Below, one piece after another: positions 45,108-51,643 of a stretch of DNA of 51,643 bases. Numbering within the stretch: position 1 is the first letter of the stretch; every line of letters begins with the position of its first letter. The position numbers were made by a program, and so were the translations under genes. A model generated the notes under the pieces. It saw nothing but the letters and a program-made list of their open reading frames with translations, searched no databases and was not told where the DNA came from. The DNA lies in assembly GCA_031285565.1 (NCBI GenBank), contig JAITVY010000088.1, positions 1-51,643 of the forward strand, written 5' to 3'. This stretch comes from Tannerella sp. (lineage in GTDB: Bacteria; Bacteroidota; Bacteroidia; Bacteroidales; Tannerellaceae).

Positions 45108-47549
45108 ATGCCAAGTACATTCAAAAACCTGATATTCGTCCTTAAACGTTTTAAATTAGCAACTACTACAAACCTGTTAGGTCTTAGCCTTTCTTTTTTC
45201 TTATTTATGCTGATATGCATCCATGTAACTCACGAGTATGGATTTGATTCGGCTATTGCAAATAAGGATCGGATTTTTCAACTCGAAAATCTACGCGACG
45301 ATGGAATCTGGGAATCTAATTTCTCACGTCCGCAACTTGAACGTTTTATTACTGCTTCACCTTTTATTGAGGCTGCCGGTATTACAAACAATCTGGTTCA
45401 TAGTTCATTCAGATTCGGCATTTCAGCCGGTTCAGGTCCTGATTCACAAACTTATATGGAACGACTGGAACGAATCACTCCGGATTTCACGAAAGTATTC
45501 GATTTTGAAATGATTTCAGGAAGTACGGATTGTCTGAAGCAACCGGACAAGGTTCTAATTTCAGAAAGTATGGCCAAAAAGCTTTTCGGAGAAACAGATC
45601 CGGTAGATAAACCTGTCTACTTTAATGAATTCAGAGGCTCTGATAGCTTCACAATGTATGGACTAAATTTTAAAGATGCATATGTAGTAGGTGGAGTATA
45701 CCGTGATTTCCCGGAAAATACCCGCCTGAAAAATGCGCTGTATACACCTATCATTGAAAACGAAATGATGGATGACTGGTTTACAGGGCCCTATTATTGT
45801 TATTTGTTAGTGTCATCTCCTGAAACTGCTGCGACATCAGTTGAAGAATACGCAACTGAAAATAAAGAGTTTCTGGCAGGGTTTTCCATAGATGATATCA
45901 GGGTTCGCCCACTCACGGAGCTTTATTTTGGAAAACAGGTAAGAGCTGACGCTGCCCCCACCGGCAATAAATTACGAACTAATATGCTGCTTTTTGTTGC
46001 AATCCTGATTATTGGCATTGCATTAGTCAATTATATCAATCTGTCAGTTGCATTAGCTCCAATACGTACAAAATCAATTACAACTCAGAAAGTCCTGGGA
46101 TGTCCGCAGAATGTACTCCGGAAATATCTGGTTTTTGAATCTGTAGGAATATCCATACTCGCATTCTTTGTTGCATTGGTTTTCATCGTTCTTTTGCAAA
46201 ATACCCAACTGGTAACAGGTATGTTAGGACATCCGGTAAATTTGTATGCAAATTCAATGATAGTTGTATGGACTTTTCTCCTTGTTATAGGAGCAGGTCT
46301 GCTGGCTGGTATATATCCCGCTTTCTATATAACCTCCTTCCCTCCTGCCATGGCTCTCAATGGCTCTTTTTCACTAAGTAATAAAGCTAAAAATACACGT
46401 AAATTATTAATCGGATTTCAGTTTGTCATTTCAATTACACTGATTATCGGTTCACTATTTGTCTATATGCAAAACAAATATCTTGGAAACATTAATCTGG
46501 GATATAACAAAGAGAACGTCCTGGAAGTAAGACTAAGCATGGGAACAGGATTATCAAAAAGTCATTTATTTCAGACTCGTCTTTTAGAACATCCGGATAT
46601 CAAAGATGTTGCTTTTAACGAGTTTAAATTCGTATCCGATGAATCCAGGTCAAGTATTGGATATAATTATAGAAACCAACATTATTATATGAGTTGGCTG
46701 GGAGTATCTCCCAATTTTCCTCAATTAATGGATTTTGAATTAATTGCAGGACGCGATTTCCGAACATCAGATGAAGCCCCGGACAATACCCGTGCCGTAT
46801 GTATGATTAATGAAACTGCTGCCCGGGAAATAATATCCAGGTTTACATCCGAAGATATCGAGGATATATCAGAACTGGTAGGAACAAGTATCAATGAAAA
46901 CAATATCCCTGTACAGATCGTCGGTATTTTCAAGGATGTTCATTATGAATCACTTTATAAAGAAATACGGCCCTTAGGTATTTGGGTGTCTGCCAAGAAT
47001 CAATATCGCCGGGTTTTACCTGAAAATTATTCGTATGTAAAGATTGCAGGCGGAAATCCTCAGGCTGCTATTAATCATATCCAAAATGTTATTAATGAAT
47101 TAAATCCAGGTTATCCTGCAGATATTCGTTTCTTTGACAAAGCCCTTGATGAACTATATAACAAAAGCCACCAGCAAGGGCTTTTGGTCACTTTGCTCTG
47201 CCTGATGGCAGTCATCCTGTCATTGGTAGGTGTATTCGGATTGGTTATATTTGAATCCCAGGGACGCGAAAAAGAAATTGCTGTACGTAAAGTCTTTGGA
47301 GCAACTATCGAACAGATACTCTGGATGTTTAATTCTTCCTTTTTAAGAATCGTAGCAGTAGGATTCATTATCTCTGCTCCTATTGCCTACTATGGGGTTA
47401 ATCAATGGTTGCAAGGCTTTGCCTATAAAACACCACTCTACCTATGGGTATTTCTGGTTGCATTGATAGCAATAACAATGCTGACAATCTTAACTGTCAC
47501 CATTCAGAGCTATCGTGTCGCTACAGCTAACCCAGCACCGAAATTATAA
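45108..47549 (+). CDS. FtsX/MacB-type ABC transporter permease
   Basis: An 813-residue inner-membrane protein with duplicated MacB_PCD-FtsX design. TM1 near residues 20-42 (LLGLSLSFFLFMLICIHV), a long periplasmic domain, three helices near 290-400, a central helix near 430-450 (LLIGFQFVISITLIIGSLFVY), a second periplasmic domain, and three C-terminal helices. FtsX motif: REKEIAVRKVFGATIEQIL. Such permeases work with a MacB-like ATPase; none is encoded next to it, so the partner must be elsewhere. In Bacteroidetes these genes are often in large paralogous sets linked to envelope stress or peptide export. Confidence 0.85.
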   Translation: MPSTFKNLIFVLKRFKLATTTNLLGLSLSFFLFMLICIHVTHEYGFDSAIANKDRIFQLENLRDDGIWESNFSRPQLERFITASPFIEAAGITNNLVHSSFRFGISAGSGPDSQTYMERLERITPDFTKVFDFEMISGSTDCLKQPDKVLISESMAKKLFGETDPVDKPVYFNEFRGSDSFTMYGLNFKDAYVVGGVYRDFPENTRLKNALYTPIIENEMMDDWFTGPYYCYLLVSSPETAATSVEEYATENKEFLAGFSIDDIRVRPLTELYFGKQVRADAAPTGNKLRTNMLLFVAILIIGIALVNYINLSVALAPIRTKSITTQKVLGCPQNVLRKYLVFESVGISILAFFVALVFIVLLQNTQLVTGMLGHPVNLYANSMIVVWTFLLVIGAGLLAGIYPAFYITSFPPAMALNGSFSLSNKAKNTRKLLIGFQFVISITLIIGSLFVYMQNKYLGNINLGYNKENVLEVRLSMGTGLSKSHLFQTRLLEHPDIKDVAFNEFKFVSDESRSSIGYNYRNQHYYMSWLGVSPNFPQLMDFELIAGRDFRTSDEAPDNTRAVCMINETAAREIISRFTSEDIEDISELVGTSINENNIPVQIVGIFKDVHYESLYKEIRPLGIWVSAKNQYRRVLPENYSYVKIAGGNPQAAINHIQNVINELNPGYPADIRFFDKALDELYNKSHQQGLLVTLLCLMAVILSLVGVFGLVIFESQGREKEIAVRKVFGATIEQILWMFNSSFLRIVAVGFIISAPIAYYGVNQWLQGFAYKTPLYLWVFLVALIAITMLTILTVTIQSYRVATANPAPKL

Positions 47550-47636
47550 AAGTTATTCCAAAAAGGTAAGGAAGTTGTTGATAATTTTGAAACCAACTAT
47601 GAAGTTCATATAGACCCATAAACAAAAATAGATTCT

Positions 47637-47848
47637 CTCGTTCGTGCAGCAGATATCCATGGCGATATTACCACCGGCAAGCGTTAATGTCCTTCCAATG
47701 GAAACCGTTCCGGTAATCTCCCATGCGGTGTTTGTAGCCTGGGATACGGATCCTGCCCATGAGTTGGACATCTTCAGCCGGTTATCTAGAATGTGCCTGT
47801 GACCGTATGGACGCCACTCGTAGTGAACATGCCCGTTCCGGTTTTAAA
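47637..47848 (-). pseudogene. Relic of an unrecognised secreted or structural gene
   Basis: Two minus-strand frames read like one protein broken near 47790: KTGTGMFTTSGVHTVTGTF in one, then LDNRLKMSNSWAGSVSQATN and TAWEITGTV with TLTLAGGNIAMDICCTNER in another. The Gly/Thr/Ser-rich beta-like composition differs from random non-coding sequence here. GC content is higher than the flanks. No start or intact end is present. I do not recognise the family. Confidence 0.35.
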
Positions 47849-47974
47849 CTATCAACGGAATATCCACTAAAAGAAAATCACTATATATAGTTCTCTTTTG
47901 TTCCTGTCTCTTTGTATATGTAATTGCATAATTTGAAATAGAAATCTGTTCCTTATTAAATCATAAAATTGTAA

Positions 47975-48787
47975 CTATTGATAGTTTATTAAAATACTAT
48001 TCCTTTTTTCCAAAATATAAGGCAAATAAGGCAGTTTAAATGATATTATGTAGTATTGCTTTGTGAATTTATTGCTCGGAATAATATTAATACCTTCTTT
48101 GATTCGAATATCATTCTCTTCGTCAAATATGATTTTTTCTATTTGAGGTTTAATAATATATCCTTTAGATTCCACCCTCAACTCAACCATCTCATTTTCA
48201 TCAAAATAGCACTTATTGGTTTCTACTTCTATATCAGCAGATATTATATTCAGGACAAAAAATAAACTGACAGTACAAAACAAAGTAATTATTGAAAGAA
48301 ATGCCAGACTTGTTATACCTTGATTATTCTTTTCAAATACAGATAGAATAGCTATAATCACAAGCATTGAATTTAAAAGTATACCTAGATAATCTTTAAG
48401 TGAAGACAATAATATCATCAAAACACAAATAAGAAGAAGATATAACCAATAAATATTTAAGACTCTTGCTGCAGCCCTAATGAAATAAATATATATTTTA
48501 AAAAGTCTAATCTTCCTTTCAAAAAGATATTCGTAATTTTTATTCGTTCTTCCTATTCCTTTTGCATAATATGCTACGATTAATAACAATATTATTATTG
48601 AGATTATTAAATGAACATATGCATATGATATAAGCTTTTCAGTTGTTTCAAAATTCATGGTCTCAGTAATAATAAAGTGGTACATATATAACCACAAACC
48701 GATAAAAGCAATTAACATCGCCAGTAAAAAGTTATCATTTACTTCATACAATATACTTTCAATTTTGGTACGTTCGGGCTTTTCCAT
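47975..48787 (-). CDS. Hypothetical membrane protein
   Basis: A 270-residue protein with about five membrane helices (FLLAMLIAFIGLWLYMYHFI, LIISIIILLLIVAYYA, IYWLYLLLICVLMILL, ILLNSMLVIIAILSVF, LSIITLFCTVSLFFVLNII) and a C-terminal soluble domain of about 85 residues with a Cys and many acidic and Lys residues. It is not recognised. The gene is strongly AT-rich compared with the central window, with frequent Ile and Leu codons of the ATA/TTA type, consistent with recent acquisition. It is isolated, between two gene relics. Confidence 0.6.
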   Translation of the reverse strand: MEKPERTKIESILYEVNDNFLLAMLIAFIGLWLYMYHFIITETMNFETTEKLISYAYVHLIISIIILLLIVAYYAKGIGRTNKNYEYLFERKIRLFKIYIYFIRAAARVLNIYWLYLLLICVLMILLSSLKDYLGILLNSMLVIIAILSVFEKNNQGITSLAFLSIITLFCTVSLFFVLNIISADIEVETNKCYFDENEMVELRVESKGYIIKPQIEKIIFDEENDIRIKEGINIIPSNKFTKQYYIISFKLPYLPYILEKRNSILINYQ

Positions 48788-48944
48788 GGACTTTTCTCTT
48801 TAATAGGCATTTATTTTACAAATATAGTTTTATGTTCCATTTTATAAACATTTTAAATCTATTTATATTCATCATTTTATTTAAAATCAGAATAAATAGC
48901 CTAGGCGATACATTTGTAGGATAGATTTGGGGAGGGGAAGATAG

Positions 48945-49107
48945 ATTTTTATAGCTGAATACGCATTGCGAAGAATGAAAACAACCTTTGGGTATAGCAG
49001 ATTATGAATTATCAAAAGCTGTCCCCGAAGAATTGAAATCTACATTACCGAGCATTGAAGAGTTAGAGGATTTACAACAGACATTTGGGCAACAAGTTGT
49101 TGCCTAA
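48945..49107 (+). pseudogene. C-terminal relic of a YhcG/DUF1016 nuclease
   Basis: One frame reads FIAEYALRRM, then after a +1 shift near 48979 another reads QPLGIADYELSKAVPEELKS and TLPSIEELEDLQQTF to a stop at 49105-49107. This aligns with the end of the intact gene at 49857-50909 (FIAEYALKDINQPIGVSEYEL, LPTVEEIEAELE). The first 300 residues are missing. It is a decayed paralogue, not part of the intact gene. Confidence 0.75.
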
Positions 49108-49168
49108 ATGCAAGAATAAAAACAAATAGATTCTTGTTATCAAAAAATAGATATTTAGATACGCATTA

Positions 49169-49384
49169 TTATGCCAAATCTGGAAATCCTTTTTTTAAAA
49201 TCTCTTTGGCTTTTAGATAATCTTCTTCTAAAACTTCCACTTCAATCTCAAAAGGAGGTATACCAGGATATATGGAAGACATATTTTCGTTCTTGATGAA
49301 AGATTCTATGCCTTCGTTATGTAACACATTTCGCAAAATACCAGCTTGGAAACTATCCAACGTAGCTACAATGACTGTTTTCAT
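49169..49384 (-). CDS. DUF2007 domain protein
   Basis: A 71-residue protein: TVIVATLDSFQAGILRNVLH, then NEGIESFIKNEN and EIEVEVLEEDYLKAKEIL. This matches DUF2007 ('putative signal transducing protein'), a small ferredoxin-like fold that resembles the C-terminal part of GlnB-like domains. The function of the family is unknown. Complete, with ATG at 49384. It sits between relics of mobile genes and overlaps on the opposite strand the non-homologous lead of the integrase stump. Confidence 0.75.
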   Translation of the reverse strand: MKTVIVATLDSFQAGILRNVLHNEGIESFIKNENMSSIYPGIPPFEIEVEVLEEDYLKAKEILKKGFPDLA

Positions 49385-49504
49385 AACATGTATTTTTCAA
49401 GTTTGCACAAGAATAAGAAATATAACAGGAATTATCAAGATTTTTTTGATTATGTTATGCCCGTTAAATACAAGAGCCCCTATAGCTATGCAATAAGGAC
49501 TCAA

Positions 49505-49840
49505 GTAGCGAGACCCGGGATTGAACCGAAATCTTACATATTTGGTTTCTTAAATGGAAACGAAACACCTATCCAAATCAAGAACAAAACACGCGATATT
49601 ATCAGCCGTACGAACAAATATCTCAAAAAAATCGGAAAAGAAATCGGTATTGACGGATTAAGTACCTGTTCAGCACGTCATTCCTATGCAACGGTTTTAA
49701 AGCGCTCCGGAGCTAATATCGCTTATATTTCAGAAAGTCTGGGACATAGCAATTTAAAGACCGCTGAAAATTATTTCGCTTCTTTCGAGCGAGATGAACG
49801 GAAAAAAAATGCTAAATTGCTCACGGATTTCAAAAACTAA
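49505..49840 (+). pseudogene. Tyrosine recombinase C-terminal stump
   Basis: From about 49541 the frame encodes the end of a Bacteroidetes phage-type integrase: TNKYLKKIGKEIGIDGLST, then the catalytic block SARHSYATVLKRSGANIAYI, SESLGHSNLKTAENYFASF with the second Arg (ARHSYAT), the third His (LGHSN) and the nucleophile Tyr (ENYF). The N-terminal core-binding domain and first catalytic Arg are missing, so it cannot be active. The frame is joined at 49505-49528 to a sequence reading VARPGIEP, the usual antisense translation of a tRNA T-arm (GGTTCAATCCCGGG on the other strand). Confidence 0.8.
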
Positions 49841-49856
49841 AACAAATTATATCTTT

Positions 49857-50909
49857 ATGGTTGACATTCTAAAATCAAATAAAGAGTACAAAATATGGCT
49901 TTCTGACTTGAAATTGCGTATCCGACAAAGCCAACTGAGGGCATCAATTAAAGTTAATTCTGAATTGATTGACCTGTATTGGAGTTTGGGAAATGAAATC
50001 GTTGAAAAACAAGAAAAAGCAAAATGGGGCGAAGGGCTTCTGATACAATTAAGTAAGGATCTGAAAAAGGAGTTTCCGGCTATAAAAGGCTTTTCTGTAC
50101 GTAATCTAAGATATGTAAAACAGTGGTATTTGTTTTATAACCAAAATGATACAATTCGGCAACAGGCTGTTGCCGAATTGGAATTAGTGCAACAGCTTGT
50201 TGCGCAAATTCCATGGGGGCATAATTTGAGGATTATTTCGAAGTGTAAAAATATTGATGAGGCATTATTCTACATCAATAAAACAATAGAACTTGGCTGG
50301 AGTAGAGATACGCTAGATACTCACATAAAGCTGAATGAATATAAGCGCATCGGAAGTTCTGCAACAAATTTTTCACTAACATTACCCTCTGTTCAAAGTG
50401 ATTTGGCGCAACAAACACTGAAGGATCCATATAATTTTGATTTTCTCACCTTAACCGAAGGATATAAAGAACAAGAATTAGAGAGCGCATTAGCGGAGAA
50501 TATTACAAGGTTTCTCCTGGAGCTCGGAGCCGGCTTCGCTTATGTTGGACGTCAAGTTCCTTTATTGGTAGGCAATAAAGAATTTTTCATAGACTTACTG
50601 TTCTACCATTTGAAACTGCGCTGTTACATTGTCATCGAATTAAAGGCAGTTGAATTTATACCGGAGTTTGCTGGCAAACTAAGTTTTTATCTATCAGCTG
50701 TAAATGATTTGATTGCGCATCCTACCGATAATCCTACTATCGGATTGATGATTTGTAAGAGTAAAGATCACTTCATTGCCGAATATGCGCTTAAAGACAT
50801 AAACCAGCCAATAGGTGTATCCGAATATGAGTTAACTAAACTATTCCCAAAAGACTTCAAAGGCAGTTTACCTACTGTAGAAGAGATTGAAGCTGAACTG
50901 GAAGATTAA
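49857..50909 (+). CDS. PDDEXK nuclease domain protein, YhcG/DUF1016 family
   Basis: A 350-residue protein. The N-terminal DUF1016_N (residues 10-150: LKLRIRQSQLRASIKVN, IDLYWSLGNEIVEKQ, GFSVRNLRYVKQWYLFY, IPWGHNLRII) is helical. The C-terminal domain holds a PD-(D/E)XK-like core FIDLLFYHLKLRCYIVIELK, with Asp and E-x-K. The family is often linked to restriction-modification or mobile islands, with nuclease activity inferred from fold. ATG at 49857 starts 17 bp after the integrase stump. A mutated relic of a paralogue lies 750 bp upstream. Confidence 0.88.
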   Translation: MVDILKSNKEYKIWLSDLKLRIRQSQLRASIKVNSELIDLYWSLGNEIVEKQEKAKWGEGLLIQLSKDLKKEFPAIKGFSVRNLRYVKQWYLFYNQNDTIRQQAVAELELVQQLVAQIPWGHNLRIISKCKNIDEALFYINKTIELGWSRDTLDTHIKLNEYKRIGSSATNFSLTLPSVQSDLAQQTLKDPYNFDFLTLTEGYKEQELESALAENITRFLLELGAGFAYVGRQVPLLVGNKEFFIDLLFYHLKLRCYIVIELKAVEFIPEFAGKLSFYLSAVNDLIAHPTDNPTIGLMICKSKDHFIAEYALKDINQPIGVSEYELTKLFPKDFKGSLPTVEEIEAELED

Positions 50910-51052
50910 ATGTTCAATCATGCCCGACGAAAACAAATAAAAATACGAGCGACAGACACTTCTATCATAGATTGGTTTAAGAAAAATATAATACCTTCAA
51001 AAAGAAAATAAGTATGAATATAAAGCTTAATCCAACCAAGAGGGAAAGAAGT

Positions 51053-51268
51053 TTATAAGTCATCTTTCTTTTCTTCATCGGGAATAATTACCAGGCATTT
51101 ATTAGAAACCACTATTTTTATCCGGTCTTGAACATCAAAACCTGCCTCTCTGAGCCATTTTCCATTTAAGCGAATTTGAGGAACCAAGCACTCCCCATGA
51201 TACGATCTTGGAGAAAAATGACCATAGACCGTTATATTCCGTATTTGTATATCGTCTGTTTTTTTCAT
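51053..51268 (-). CDS. SymE-like type I toxin family protein
   Basis: A 71-residue protein, start ATG at 51268 (MKKTDDIQIR). The end VPQIRLNGKWLREAGFDVQD, RIKIVVSNKCLVIIP matches the SymE family (AbrB-like swapped-hairpin fold). In E. coli SymE is an SOS-induced toxin held by antisense RNA SymR. No antisense RNA gene can be seen by eye here. Similar small genes are common in Bacteroidetes accessory regions, and several may not be toxic. It lies between the nuclease gene and a transposase fragment. Confidence 0.75.
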   Translation of the reverse strand: MKKTDDIQIRNITVYGHFSPRSYHGECLVPQIRLNGKWLREAGFDVQDRIKIVVSNKCLVIIPDEEKKDDL

Positions 51269-51299
51269 AAAGCAAAGAAACGGCAAACACATCCTATAA

Positions 51300-51643
51300 A
51301 CTATCAATGGATTAAATATAATATATGGGAAGCTTTAGACAGGGAAGCGATTGATATACACCTGGCCAAAACTAAAGGTGAAAAATACATCGCTCCTGTA
51401 TATAAGAATGGAGACTCCCTTAAACAGCTTTTAGCCAGAAGCCGCTACCTACTTTTTAAGAAAGAATCCCTGTGGACTATCTCTCAAAAGCAGAGGGCAG
51501 ATATCCTTTTCAAACTGTATCCGCATATTAAAAAGGCGTACTATCTGTCTATGCAATTAGGATTGATCTATCATCAATGCAAGTTCAAAGATGTTGCCTT
51601 AACCCGGTTAGCCAGATGGTATGACCAGGTGGATCGATCCGGA
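51300..51643 (+). mobile_element. ISAon1-family transposase, partial
   Basis: The plus-strand frame is open to the window end and encodes LKQLLARSRYLLFKKES, WTISQKQRADILFKLYPHI, KKAYYLSMQ, LTRLARWYDQV, which match the C-terminal half of ISAon1/ISL3-like transposases. No start codon or DDE first half is seen upstream; the frame runs back without ATG into sequence antisense to the SymE-like gene, so the 5' part is probably lost. The 3' end lies beyond the window. Confidence 0.8.

Noticed and set aside
50910..51011. 33-codon ORF after the nuclease gene
   Set aside because: No homology recognised and no operon signal beyond adjacency.

Overview
The window comes from a Bacteroidales bacterium, most like Parabacteroides/Tannerellaceae or Dysgonomonadaceae. 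The evidence is the fused FeoA-FeoB, many promoters of the Bacteroidetes TTTG-N19/20-TAnnTTTG type, SusC-free outer-membrane barrels, a gliding-motility/T9SS-type C-terminal domain, a carboxynorspermidine dehydrogenase, periplasmic TPR histidine kinases and an ISAon1-type transposase. Genus is inference; no rRNA is present.

Layout. 1-4800: an outer-membrane protein, tRNA-Pro(TGG), a small HTH regulator, and the iron(II) uptake pair feoAB plus a Cys-rich partner. 4800-15723: a signalling cluster with two NarL/LuxR-type response regulators, three periplasmic-TPR histidine kinases, a small outer-membrane barrel, a 53-aa secreted peptide, a 43-aa double-glycine-leader peptide and three small lipoproteins. 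15752-24358: a leftward run with a dehydrogenase of polyamine synthesis, bcp, recA and surface-polysaccharide genes (FemAB-like acyltransferase, deacetylase-like protein, UDP-GlcNAc 2-epimerase, two glycosyltransferases). 24662-29739: cell-envelope genes (barrel, LysM-receptor fusion, T9SS-like CTD protein, lytic transglycosylase). 29754-35716: uvrA, a GNAT enzyme, a DEAD-box helicase and an RRM protein. 35789-44421: a phosphate regulon (porin, pstSCAB, phoU, PhoB/PhoR-like pair). 45108-51643: an orphan FtsX-type permease, then a decayed accessory zone with gene relics, an integrase stump, one broken and one intact YhcG/DUF1016 nuclease, a SymE-like toxin and an ISAon1 transposase fragment.

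The most notable signal is in 5543-14324. Five promoters carry the palindrome ACCCCA-N4-TGGGGT at exactly the same distance (22 bp) upstream of a TAnnTTTG -7 box. They stand before regulator 1, the 53-aa peptide/kinase 1/barrel operon, regulator 2 (twice) and the lipoprotein operon. The palindrome lies where the -33 element should be, so I infer that one or both LuxR-type regulators activate all of them. A peptide with a canonical double-glycine leader, predicted to release SFTKYLKDFLSS, lies next to one of these sites. Together these suggest an autoregulated peptide-sensing circuit: exported peptide, periplasmic TPR sensor, LuxR regulator, outer-membrane and lipoprotein outputs.

A second regulatory pattern is in the phosphate regulon. 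GTAAC/GTAAT repeats every 11 bp end 15 bp upstream of the -7 box at the porin, at pstS, and at a third site that appears to drive a short non-coding or relic transcript of about 180 nt ending in a strong hairpin.
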